Assembly: GCA_900317835.1 (NCBI GenBank)
Contig: ONIL01000006.1
Coordinates: 1 to 64,000 of the forward strand
Direction of reading: 5' to 3'
DNA: 64,000 bases
Origin: an uncultured Prevotellaceae bacterium
GTDB lineage: Bacteria > Bacteroidota > Bacteroidia > Bacteroidales > Muribaculaceae
Shown: positions 22,334 to 29,897 of the stretch, piece by piece
Layout of the letters: each line of letters begins with the position of its first letter
How positions within the stretch are numbered: the stretch's first letter is position 1
The notes under the pieces: model-generated
Database searches by the model: none
Seen by the model: only the letters and a program-made list of their open reading frames with translations
Told to the model about the DNA's origin: nothing
Translations under genes and position numbers: made by a program

Positions 22334-22504
22334 ACGTCGCAATGATTAATCGTGCTACGCACGGGAAATTTATACAAAATATTTTACTACATAATTTGTT
22401 TAATTTCCCGCCCAAAGGGCGGTTATAATTCCAACAGATGAATAATGACCCTCTTCATCATTCCACGTCGCAAAAATTAACCGCTCGCTAGAGCGGTCTT
22501 TTTC
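22334..22504. repeat. Cluster of short palindromes with repeated flanks
   Basis: Three hairpins follow one another: CGTGC/GCACG (22351-22363), CCGCCC/GGGCGG (22408-22422), CCGCTC/GAGCGG (22481-22496). The first and third are each preceded by the same flank, ACGTCGCAA-nn-ATTAA-n-CG (22334 and 22465). This looks like a degenerate repeat element. The last hairpin has T runs on both strands and can serve as a terminator. Confidence 0.5.
22481..22504. terminator. Bidirectional terminator
   Basis: CCGCTC-GCTA-GAGCGG followed by TCTTTTT on the forward strand and TTAATTTTT on the reverse strand, between the convergent acetyltransferase and outer-membrane protein genes. Confidence 0.75.
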
Positions 22505-22553
22505 GGGCGAGACATGATAACACAGCCTGTTTATCTTGAAACGGAATAGTTCT

Positions 22554-23150
22554 TTAGAACTTGAAGCGCACACCGGCCAGGGCAACACCCTGCTCGCCGA
22601 CACCCAATTCGGCAAAGCCAAGCACATTCTGGTTGCCAGCCTCGATGCCGATAGCCGAAACTTGGAAATTGAAGAACACTTCATTCTCGCTCGATTTGGT
22701 CTTCTCGGACAAACTGGTCTTATCCATACTACAATGACGCAACGACGCGCCAGCAGCAATTTTAGAATACAGGCCCCAGCTGCCACGACGCAGCCAGTTG
22801 AATTTCATCGACGGCATCAGCGTAAAGTAAGAATTCTTGCTACTTGTAGTGAGCAGGTCACCCATGATTTCATCCTCGTTGTGTTTCGAGAAAGTGGCAA
22901 TGGCACCCACACCAACCACGCGACTGATCCGGTAATGGTATTCCAGGCCAATGGGTCCAACTACTTTACTATGTTCATAGGTGGCTCCGGCCATAGCAGG
23001 AATGAAATCACCAACGATATCTATCCAAAGGCTATTGGGAACGGCACCATAGCTGATGCTTACTTCATGACGGGTTTCATCCTGTGCCTGAGCAGGGATG
23101 CACATAAAAGAAATGATGGCCACTGTGGCCAATAAACACTTGATTTTCAT
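22554..23150 (-). CDS. Outer-membrane beta-barrel protein
   Basis: A 198-residue protein with a signal peptide (MKIKCLLATVAIISFMCIPAQAQ) and alternating hydrophobic strands (VGPIGLEYHYRISRVVGVGAIATF; SYFTLMPSMKFNWL; GEQGVALAGVRFKF) ending in Phe, the usual C-terminal signal for barrel assembly. It resembles small 8-strand barrels of Bacteroidales. No enzymatic or transport role can be assigned. It is transcribed alone, convergent with the acetyltransferase gene. The 23151-23350 upstream stretch has no recognisable feature beyond A/T-rich sequence. Confidence 0.82.
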   Translation of the reverse strand: MKIKCLLATVAIISFMCIPAQAQDETRHEVSISYGAVPNSLWIDIVGDFIPAMAGATYEHSKVVGPIGLEYHYRISRVVGVGAIATFSKHNEDEIMGDLLTTSSKNSYFTLMPSMKFNWLRRGSWGLYSKIAAGASLRHCSMDKTSLSEKTKSSENEVFFNFQVSAIGIEAGNQNVLGFAELGVGEQGVALAGVRFKF

Positions 23151-23352
23151 AATAATAAATAATTATTTATCGCTATTTCGAGTGCAAAATTAATACAATT
23201 CACAATAACACAAGAGCATTTTACCAAAAAGAGAAGTGTAATTCATGCATGACATGTACACCAGCTGATTCCATCATCTGCATTATCCAGTTAGGCACTG
23301 GTGATTATCCAGATGTCATGTCACTGATCAGGTGAGAAAAGAACGGCAATTA

Positions 23353-23382
23353 TTGCACAATGAGAAATAATGCTTAACTTTG
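23353..23382 (+). promoter_or_regulatory. Promoter of the GNAT gene
   Basis: TTG (23353-23355) and TAACTTTG (23375-23382) are 19 bases apart, ending 23 bases before the start codon. Confidence 0.7.
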
Positions 23383-23405
23383 TAGCCTAATGAGGTTTAA
23401 GAGAG

Positions 23406-23897
23406 ATGATAATCATCAGACCATACGATAAGGCCGACTGTCAGCCAGTGATGGAGATATGGAACAGTGTGGTGCGTGAGGGAATCGCCTTTCCACAAGT
23501 CGATGAGTTGACGATCGAGGAGGCCGATGCCTTTTTCAGCAGCCAGTCCTATACTGGGGTTGCCGTCGATGATAAAACGAACGACGTGCTGGGGCTCTAC
23601 ATCCTCCATCCTAACAACGTGGGGCGATGCGGCCACATCTGCAACACGAGCTACGCCGTCAAGGAGGGAATGCGCGGACTGCATATTGGAGAGCTGCTGG
23701 TCAAGGATTCTCTACAGGTGGGGGCCCGTCTCGGTTTTCGCATCCTGCAGTTCAATGCTGTTGTGGCCTCAAACATTCACGCCCTGCACCTCTACGAACG
23801 CATAGGATTCACTCAGCTAGGACGCATTCCACAAGGGTTCCTCATGAAGGATGGCCACTACGAGGACATCATCCTCCATTATATCAAATTAGACTGA
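23406..23897 (+). CDS. GNAT-family N-acetyltransferase
   Basis: The 163-residue protein fits the acetyltransferase fold: MIIIRPYDKADCQPVMEIWN at the start, CNTSYAVKEGMRGLHIGELLV where V..G.RG.HIGE is the acetyl-CoA-binding loop, and NAVVASNIHALHLYERIGFTQLG with a final YEDIILHYIKL. The N-A-V-V-x-x-N-x-x-A-L-x-L-Y-x-x-x-G-F pattern matches the L-amino-acid or phosphinothricin acetyltransferase branch. Single gene with its own promoter. Substrate not predictable. Confidence 0.9.
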   Translation: MIIIRPYDKADCQPVMEIWNSVVREGIAFPQVDELTIEEADAFFSSQSYTGVAVDDKTNDVLGLYILHPNNVGRCGHICNTSYAVKEGMRGLHIGELLVKDSLQVGARLGFRILQFNAVVASNIHALHLYERIGFTQLGRIPQGFLMKDGHYEDIILHYIKLD

Positions 23898-23929
23898 CCT
23901 GCAGGATTCAGCGGGCTTGACAGATTTTT

Positions 23930-24577
23930 CTATCCCAGCACAACGTCAAGGACCATCATCAGGACGAAGCCCACGGCAAAGCTGATGGTACCGAGGTTGC
24001 TGTGCTCGCCCAGCGATGCCTCGGGAATGAGTTCCTCGACCACGACATAGAGCATCGAACCGGCTGCAAACGCCAGCAGGAACGGCAGGACAGGCTCGAG
24101 GGTGGAAGCAAGCAGAATAATCGAGATGCTGCCGATGGGCTCGACAAGTCCGCTGAGGGCACCAATGCCAAAGGACTTCATGCGACTATTGCCTTCGGCC
24201 CTGAGCGGCATCGAGATGATAGCGCCTTCGGGGATGTTCTGGATGGCAATACACAGCGACAAGGCAAGGACGCTGGCAGCAGTGATGCCGATGCCCGCGC
24301 CGTCCTGCAGCATCGAGGCAATGACAACGCCAACCGCCATTCCTTCAGGGATGTTGTGGATGGTGACGGCAAGCGCCAACATTGACGTGCGGGACAGATG
24401 GCTGCGCGGACCTTCGGGTTTATCCTCACCTGGATGGAGGTGAGGAATCAGCATGTCGATCAGCAGCAGGAAACCCATGCCCGTCAACAACCCAAGTGCA
24501 GCGGGCATAACTGAGGCGATACCATCACCGCCCGCCATCTCCATGCTGGGGATGAGCAGCGACCACACCGACGCAAA
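23930..24577 (-). pseudogene. 5'-truncated ZIP-family metal transporter
   Basis: The sequence from about ASVWSLLIPSMEMAGG onward matches GufA/ZIP zinc transporters: LLLIDMLIPHLHPGE, then the metal-binding helices VTIHNIPEGMAVG and IAIQNIPEGAIISMPL, then EPIGSI and VVVEELIPE. Normal members have about 60-70 residues and two membrane helices before this point. Here that part is absent; upstream the frame instead reads antisense to an AraC-type coding sequence, so the apparent N-terminus up to 24778 is not transporter sequence. No start codon or promoter remains for the transporter, so it is probably dead. The metal-site histidines themselves are intact. Confidence 0.85.
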
Positions 24578-25033
24578 CTGTTGGAACTTATCTATGAGTA
24601 CATCCACCAGCCCATCTCGCTCAAGACCGAGATCCTGGAGATGCTTTACACCGTCTTCATCAACGACCTCATCAGTATCCAGGCATTTGACAAAGCAAGA
24701 TTGGACATCTCGCACCAGACCGAGGAAATCTTTGTCTCGTTTTATCAGTTGTTGCAGCAACATTTCATCGAGCAGCATGGCATAGCCTTTTATGCCGACA
24801 GGCTGAACATCTCCAACAACTACCTGTCACGCATCGTCAAGCGCATTACCGGCAAGACGGTTGTTAGCTGCATCGACGAGATGCTCGCTATTGAGGCCAG
24901 CTGGCTCCTCAAGAGTACACACTTGACCGTCGCTCAGATTGCCGACCGCCTCCACTTTGCATCGTCACCATCGTTCGACAAGTTCTATAAGCGTATGAGG
25001 GGTTGCCCACCCCTGTCCGTAAGGAGATCTTAA
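24575..25033 (+). pseudogene. 5'-truncated AraC-type regulator
   Basis: From LLELIYEYIHQP onward the frame encodes the C-terminal half of an AraC regulator: a linker helix, then helix-turn-helix one (IAFYADRLNISNNYLSRIVKRITG) and two (LTVAQIADRLHFASSPSFDKFYKRMRG), ending PLSVRRS. The first roughly 150 residues of a normal protein are missing, and the nearest possible start (TTG at 24581) is inside the coding part. Upstream the DNA switches to the reverse-strand ZIP sequence at about 24574-24577. Remnant of the same deletion; a translated DNA-binding fragment cannot be fully ruled out. Confidence 0.8.
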
Positions 25034-25144
25034 ACGATCTTTTCCATCTTGTTCATCCTACTTATATCGTTAATTTTTCCCGTGATCTATATTATCTACC
25101 CTACCGAAAATGGTAGAATGGGCTATATTTTTTAAAAATTTTTA

Positions 25145-25173
25145 TTGAAATTAATAATATAATATTATCTTTG
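25145..25173 (+). promoter_or_regulatory. Promoter and long leader of the secreted repeat protein
   Basis: TTG (25145-25147) and TATCTTTG (25166-25173) are 18 bases apart. The start codon is 137 bases further on; the leader contains a small hairpin GCAGT/ACTGC (25196-25212). The preceding 25034-25144 is A/T-rich with nothing else recognised. Confidence 0.65.
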
Positions 25174-25309
25174 CAATGAAAAAACCTGCAAAAATGCAGT
25201 TTCGACAACTGCGTTTATGCAAAATTTTTAATTTTATGAATATTTATAAACTATAATAACTTTATTAGTAATCTTTATTCGTTTTAATTAACCAAAAATT
25301 TTCTGCATT

Positions 25310-27586
25310 ATGAAGAAATTATCAGTACTCTTGATTGCAATTGCCGTTGCCTTAGGCGCATCGGCAGGCGTAAATCAAAAAATCACCAACACCAACACGA
25401 AGGTGAGCGTTAAGGAGCTGAAGGCCAAGGCTGGCCAGCACCAGACTGCGAAATACACTCGCGGTGCTGAGGCTATCATGGGCACTCCGCTCAAGGCTAC
25501 GGATTGGCAGGTACGTCCTGCTTCTCACATGGTGAAAGGTGCAAACGACATCGTTTGGGACTTTGAGGATGCCGACCAGTTGGTTGACTGGACAATCCTT
25601 GATAATGATGGCGACGGCTACTGCTGGCAGTACTTCAACAACGCTGGCTTGGAGAGTGGCCGCATGACAGCCCACAGTGGAGATGGCCTCGTAGCTTCAG
25701 CAAGCTATGACAATGACACTTTCACCGCTCTCACTCCCGACAACTGGCTGATTTCGCCTGTTGTTGTCCTTGGCAAGAGCCTGTCCTTCTGGGCATGCGG
25801 CCAGGATGCCAGCTATGCTGCTGAGAAGTTTGGTGTATTCGTTTGCATTGGCCAGCCCACCAGCATCAATGACTTTGTACAGGTTGGTTTTGACAGGACA
25901 GCCACTGGTACCATGACTCAGTACGCTTATGACTTGAGCGAGTACGAGGGTCAGGAGGGCTGCATTGCTATCCGCCACTACAACGTTACTGACATGTTCT
26001 TCCTGAACGTTGATGACGTGACCATCAGTGACGAGGAGGTTATTCCCGAGCCCGAGCCCGAGACTCCCACGCTGATCACTCAGATTCCTGAGAATTGCGA
26101 GGTTTACACCTACTACCGCAACAGCGCTTGCACCTACATCAGCCTCTTTGGCATTGGCCAGACTGTAACTGATGGCAAGATGAGTGTCGCTATTGACTAC
26201 GAGAACGGCGAGGCTTACATCCAGAATCCCAGCTGGTGGCATGACGGCAACGGCACTTGGGTAAAGGGTACCTATGATGCTGAGACCGGCTACATCACCA
26301 TCCCCACCGGCCAGTACTTGTCATGGGATGATATGTATGGTTATGGCATCCAGCTGATGTGGGGTTACACCTACGTTTATGAGGAAGATGGCGAATTATA
26401 CCTGGGCAACGCACTTGACGAGCGCACCACCGAGATCATGTTCCAGAAGGACGGTGACAACCTCTATCTGCTCGGCTGCGAGGGTGACATGAACGCCGAA
26501 TTCCCCGAAAACTACAATTCTATGGGTCTGTACACCATGTACAGTGACGACCTGAGCATGACCGCATTGGAGTTCACAAACTACGACGAGAATGGTGAAA
26601 TGCTGCCCTTCGGCCGCTTGGTTAACCTGGTTCCCGCAGTTCCCGCCGATCCCACTGCCGATGATTGGTATGACAGCGGTGCTGAGAACGGTTACACCCG
26701 CTTCTACTTCACCCTGCCCACCGAGGATGTTGACGGCAACCCCATCGATCGCGAGAATCTGAGCTACAGCATCTATCTTGATGATGACCAGATCTTCACC
26801 TTCGACGCTATGACCTACTCCTATGACCTCACTGAGGACATGACCGAGATTCCTTATTCGGTATTCAACGGTGGTTACGACTTCGGTTCTACCTATGTTT
26901 ACTTCTACCGCACCAACGCTGAGGGTTACGAGCCCTTGTTCCAGGATCGCATCGGTATCCAGGTTCACTACACTGTTAATGGTGTGAAGAATTCTTCTAA
27001 CATCGTTTACTACGTTGCTCCTGTTTACGAGCCCGCAGTACCTGCTAACCCGACCGACCTCACCTGGAGTGACTGCGGTGACGAGAGTGGCATGAGCCGC
27101 TTCGGCTTCACCCTGCCCACCGTGGATGTTGATGGCAACCCCATCGATCAGATGTGCCTGAGCTACAGCATCTACACTGACGATGATCTGCTCTTCGTAT
27201 TTGATGCCGAGACTTACTCCACCGACCTCACTGAGGACATGACCGAGATTCCTTACAGCATCTGGAATAGCGCTTGGGACTTCTACAGAGGCGCCGTTTA
27301 CTTCTATCGCACCAATGAGGGCATGAATGGTGAGGAGCCTTTCTTCAACCACCAGATTGGTATCCAGGTACACTACACCATTGATGGCGTGAAGAACTCA
27401 AGCGACATTGTTTACCTCGAGGTATTCGACGGCAGCAATGTTAACGAGATCAACACTGGCAAGACTGTTGCTAACGTACGCTACTTCAACGTTGCCGGTC
27501 AGGAGATGGCACAGCCCAGCGGCATGACCATCAAGGTGACCACCTACACCGATGGCACCACCAGCACCAGCAAGGTTGTGAAGTAA
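25310..27586 (+). CDS. Large secreted protein: choice-of-anchor-J-like domain, two internal repeats, conserved tail
   Basis: The 758-residue protein has a signal peptide (MKKLSVLLIAIAVALGASA), a beta-sandwich resembling the cleaved-adhesin / choice-of-anchor J domain at about 82-240 (IVWDFEDADQLVDW, NWLISPVV, FFLNVDDVTI), a Glu/Pro spacer, a middle domain with VYTYYRNSACTYISLFG, and two tandem repeats of about 125 residues (near 440-570 and 575-705) that share DVDGNPID, LTEDMTEIPYS, IGIQVHYT and GVKNSS-IVY. The last 40 residues (VRYFNVAGQEMAQPSG, then TTYTDGTTSTSKVVK) recur in two other proteins here and resemble a variant C-terminal sorting signal. Expected at the cell surface or outside; the ligand is unknown. 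Confidence 0.8.
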   Translation: MKKLSVLLIAIAVALGASAGVNQKITNTNTKVSVKELKAKAGQHQTAKYTRGAEAIMGTPLKATDWQVRPASHMVKGANDIVWDFEDADQLVDWTILDNDGDGYCWQYFNNAGLESGRMTAHSGDGLVASASYDNDTFTALTPDNWLISPVVVLGKSLSFWACGQDASYAAEKFGVFVCIGQPTSINDFVQVGFDRTATGTMTQYAYDLSEYEGQEGCIAIRHYNVTDMFFLNVDDVTISDEEVIPEPEPETPTLITQIPENCEVYTYYRNSACTYISLFGIGQTVTDGKMSVAIDYENGEAYIQNPSWWHDGNGTWVKGTYDAETGYITIPTGQYLSWDDMYGYGIQLMWGYTYVYEEDGELYLGNALDERTTEIMFQKDGDNLYLLGCEGDMNAEFPENYNSMGLYTMYSDDLSMTALEFTNYDENGEMLPFGRLVNLVPAVPADPTADDWYDSGAENGYTRFYFTLPTEDVDGNPIDRENLSYSIYLDDDQIFTFDAMTYSYDLTEDMTEIPYSVFNGGYDFGSTYVYFYRTNAEGYEPLFQDRIGIQVHYTVNGVKNSSNIVYYVAPVYEPAVPANPTDLTWSDCGDESGMSRFGFTLPTVDVDGNPIDQMCLSYSIYTDDDLLFVFDAETYSTDLTEDMTEIPYSIWNSAWDFYRGAVYFYRTNEGMNGEEPFFNHQIGIQVHYTIDGVKNSSDIVYLEVFDGSNVNEINTGKTVANVRYFNVAGQEMAQPSGMTIKVTTYTDGTTSTSKVVK

Positions 27587-27614
27587 TTCGTCACGACATT
27601 ACTGATTAACTAAA

Positions 27615-27642
27615 GTAGAGACGCAATTTTTTGCGTCTCTAC
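27615..27642. terminator. Perfect palindromic terminator (GTAGAGACGCAA family)
   Basis: GTAGAGACGCAA and TTGCGTCTCTAC are perfect inverted copies around TTTT. It lies 28 bases after the repeat protein's stop codon and is a second copy of the palindrome at 2895-2918. Confidence 0.75.
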
Positions 27643-27677
27643 TTGCATATATGGCGGTGTAGCTGTAATTTTGTGGT

Positions 27678-28145
27678 ATGGACAAGAATAAGACTTATGA
27701 ATTGCTCTCGAAGCAGGTCGAGAGCCTCATCGAGGGCGAGAACAACACTGTTGGCCAGTTGGCCAATGCCGCCGCCATCCTGCACGAGACAATGGGATGG
27801 TGGTGGACTGGTTTCTACATGGTTAAGGATGGAGAGTTGCAGCTGGGGCCATTCCAGGGTCCCCTAGCCTGCTACCGCATCAAGCGTGGGCGCGGCGTGT
27901 GTGGCACGGCATGGGACCAGGACAGCACCTTGGTTGTCCCGGATGTCGAGCAATTTCCGGGACACATCGCATGCAGCAGCCTGTCGCGCAGCGAGATTGT
28001 AGTTCCCCTGCACGATCCACAGGGGACGGTCATCGGCGTCCTTGACATCGACAGCAAGGATTTGTCCACATTCGATGACGTTGATGCCCGCTGGCTGGAA
28101 CAAATCTGCCGCATCATCGAGCATCACGTCACCCTCCCCTATTAA
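27678..28145 (+). CDS. msrC: Free methionine-R-sulfoxide reductase (GAF domain)
   Basis: The 155-residue protein is one GAF domain with the fRMsr signature: WWTGFYMV, then FQGPLACYRIKRGRGVCGTAW and FPGHIACSSLSRSEIVVPL. The three Cys in LACYR, GVCGT and HIACSS correspond to the catalytic and resolving cysteines. It reduces free methionine-R-sulfoxide to methionine in the cytoplasm with thioredoxin. A TAATTTTG box ends only 4 bases before the ATG, which would give an almost leaderless message if used. The stop is 33 bases before rarA, so cotranscription is likely. Confidence 0.93.
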   Translation: MDKNKTYELLSKQVESLIEGENNTVGQLANAAAILHETMGWWWTGFYMVKDGELQLGPFQGPLACYRIKRGRGVCGTAWDQDSTLVVPDVEQFPGHIACSSLSRSEIVVPLHDPQGTVIGVLDIDSKDLSTFDDVDARWLEQICRIIEHHVTLPY

Positions 28146-28178
28146 CACAGTCCATCCAAGTTAATCCAGCCATCCAGC

Positions 28179-29483
28179 ATGACCTACGAACCACTAGCTG
28201 AACGCCTTCGCCCTCGCACCCTCGACGACTACATCGGGCAGCGGCATCTCGTTGGTGAGGGTGCCGTTATCCGCCGCATGATCGAGAGCGGCAATATCTC
28301 CTCATTCATCCTGTGGGGACCTCCAGGCGTGGGCAAAACCACGCTGGCACGCATCATCGCCGAGCAGACTCAAGTGCCGTTCTATACCTTGTCGGCAGTG
28401 ACATCGGGCGTCAAGGATGTCCGCGAGGTGATTGACCGCTGCCAGGCCGATGCCCGCAGCGTGTTCTCTAAAGGCCGTCCCATCCTGTTTATCGACGAAA
28501 TCCACCGCTTCAACAAGTCCCAGCAGGACTCATTGCTGGGTGCCGTGGAGCGAGGCACCGTCACCCTCATTGGAGCGACAACCGAGAATCCCTCGTTCGA
28601 AGTCATCCGTCCTTTACTTTCCCGCGCACAGGTATATGTGCTCAACCCGCTCGACCGTGACGACCTGCTGCAGTTGCTCGACCATGCTGTCAAGACCGAT
28701 AAGGCTTTCCAAGGACGCGAAGTGCGCATCGAGCAGACCGAGGCACTGCTGCGCTTTGCCGCAGGCGATGCCCGCAAGCTGCTCAACATCCTTGACCTCA
28801 TCCTGCAATCGCTCAACGAGGGTGAAACGTTCGTCGTCAACGACGACATCGTCACAAGCCGCCTGCAACAGAATCCTCTCGCCTTTGACAAGGGTGGCGA
28901 GATGCACTACGACATCATCTCGGCCTTTATCAAGAGCATCCGCGGCAGTGACCCTGACGCGGCCGTCTATTGGCTGGCTCGCCTCATCGCCGGCGGCGAG
29001 GATCCCAAGTTTATCGCGCGCCGCCTGTGCATCCTGGCTGCCGAGGACATCGGTCTGGCCAACCCAAACGCCTTGCTGCTGGCCAACGCCACGTTTGACA
29101 TCATCAACAAGATCGGATGGCCCGAGGGGCGCATCCCGCTGAGCGAATGTGCCATCTACTTGGCTACCAGCGCCAAGAGCAACAGTGCCTACCTCGCAAT
29201 CGACGACGCGCTGGCACTCGTGAGCGAGACGGGTAATGCTCCAGTTCCGTTACACCTGCGCAACGCACCGACCGGGCTGATGAAACAACTGGGATATGGC
29301 AAGGATTACATGTATGCCCACGATTATCCGGGACACTTCATCTTACAACAATACATGCCCGAGGAGCTGAATCATCCCCAGCTGTGGCACCCCCAAGACA
29401 ATCCCGCCGAGAACCAGATGACAGCAAGGCAGCAGAGCCGCTGGGGCGACAACGCAGGCCACGGCCCCAAGAAAAACAGCTAA
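28179..29483 (+). CDS. rarA: Replication-associated recombination protein A (AAA+ ATPase)
   Basis: This 434-residue ATPase has LAERLRPRTLDDYIGQRHLVG at the N-terminus, Walker A GPPGVGKTT near residue 47, Walker B LFIDEIHRF, sensor GATTENPSFEV, arginine finger region LLSRAQVY, and the C-terminal MgsA tetramerisation segments (GSDPDAAVYWLARLI, NAPTGLMKQLGYGKDYMYAHDYPGHF). It works at stalled replication forks together with SSB and RecA. Length is normal for the family. It follows msrC closely and precedes yraN by 33 bases. Confidence 0.96.
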   Translation: MTYEPLAERLRPRTLDDYIGQRHLVGEGAVIRRMIESGNISSFILWGPPGVGKTTLARIIAEQTQVPFYTLSAVTSGVKDVREVIDRCQADARSVFSKGRPILFIDEIHRFNKSQQDSLLGAVERGTVTLIGATTENPSFEVIRPLLSRAQVYVLNPLDRDDLLQLLDHAVKTDKAFQGREVRIEQTEALLRFAAGDARKLLNILDLILQSLNEGETFVVNDDIVTSRLQQNPLAFDKGGEMHYDIISAFIKSIRGSDPDAAVYWLARLIAGGEDPKFIARRLCILAAEDIGLANPNALLLANATFDIINKIGWPEGRIPLSECAIYLATSAKSNSAYLAIDDALALVSETGNAPVPLHLRNAPTGLMKQLGYGKDYMYAHDYPGHFILQQYMPEELNHPQLWHPQDNPAENQMTARQQSRWGDNAGHGPKKNS

Positions 29484-29516
29484 ATAATCACTTTAAAACA
29501 CATTGTTTAGAGACTT

Positions 29517-29897
29517 ATGGCCCAGCATAATAAACTAGGAAAAGAGGGCGAGCACGCTGCCTGTGAATTTCTCATCAGCAAGGGCTACACAGTGCGCGAG
29601 GCCAACTGGCGCATGGGACGAATGGAAATCGACATCATCGCTCAAGAGACGGGTGCCAACCTGATACACATCATCGAGGTCAAGACCCGTAGCGATGCCA
29701 CACACTTCGACCCCATGGAATCCATTACACCCTCCAAAATACGCAACCTTGTCAATGCCGCTAACGGCTATATCCAACTGCACCGCCTTCCCATGGCAGT
29801 ACAATATGACGTGATGATTCTTGTGGGTAAGGGCTCAGACTTTGACATCCATTACATCCCCAACGCTTTCCAGCCACCGCTACGCACCATCCGCTAG
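29517..29897 (+). CDS. yraN: YraN/UPF0102 family endonuclease-like protein
   Basis: The 126-residue protein shows the UPF0102 pattern: LGKEGEHAACEFLISKGYTVREANWRMGRMEIDIIAQ, with later HIIEVKTRS. The GE, EIDII and EVKTR residues form the restriction-endonuclease-like core common to this family, whose biological role is still unclear. Its stop codon TAG and the reverse-strand stop of the convergent regulator gene share the palindrome CTAG at 29894-29897. Confidence 0.93.
   Translation: MAQHNKLGKEGEHAACEFLISKGYTVREANWRMGRMEIDIIAQETGANLIHIIEVKTRSDATHFDPMESITPSKIRNLVNAANGYIQLHRLPMAVQYDVMILVGKGSDFDIHYIPNAFQPPLRTIR

Noticed and set aside
24578..24778. N-terminal extension of the ZIP transporter
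   Set aside because: These 67 codons are antisense to a recognisable AraC domain and contain no membrane helix.
26396..27373. 325-codon reverse-strand frame opposite the repeat protein
   Set aside because: Mirrors the internal repeats of the forward protein, which explains its own apparent repetition.
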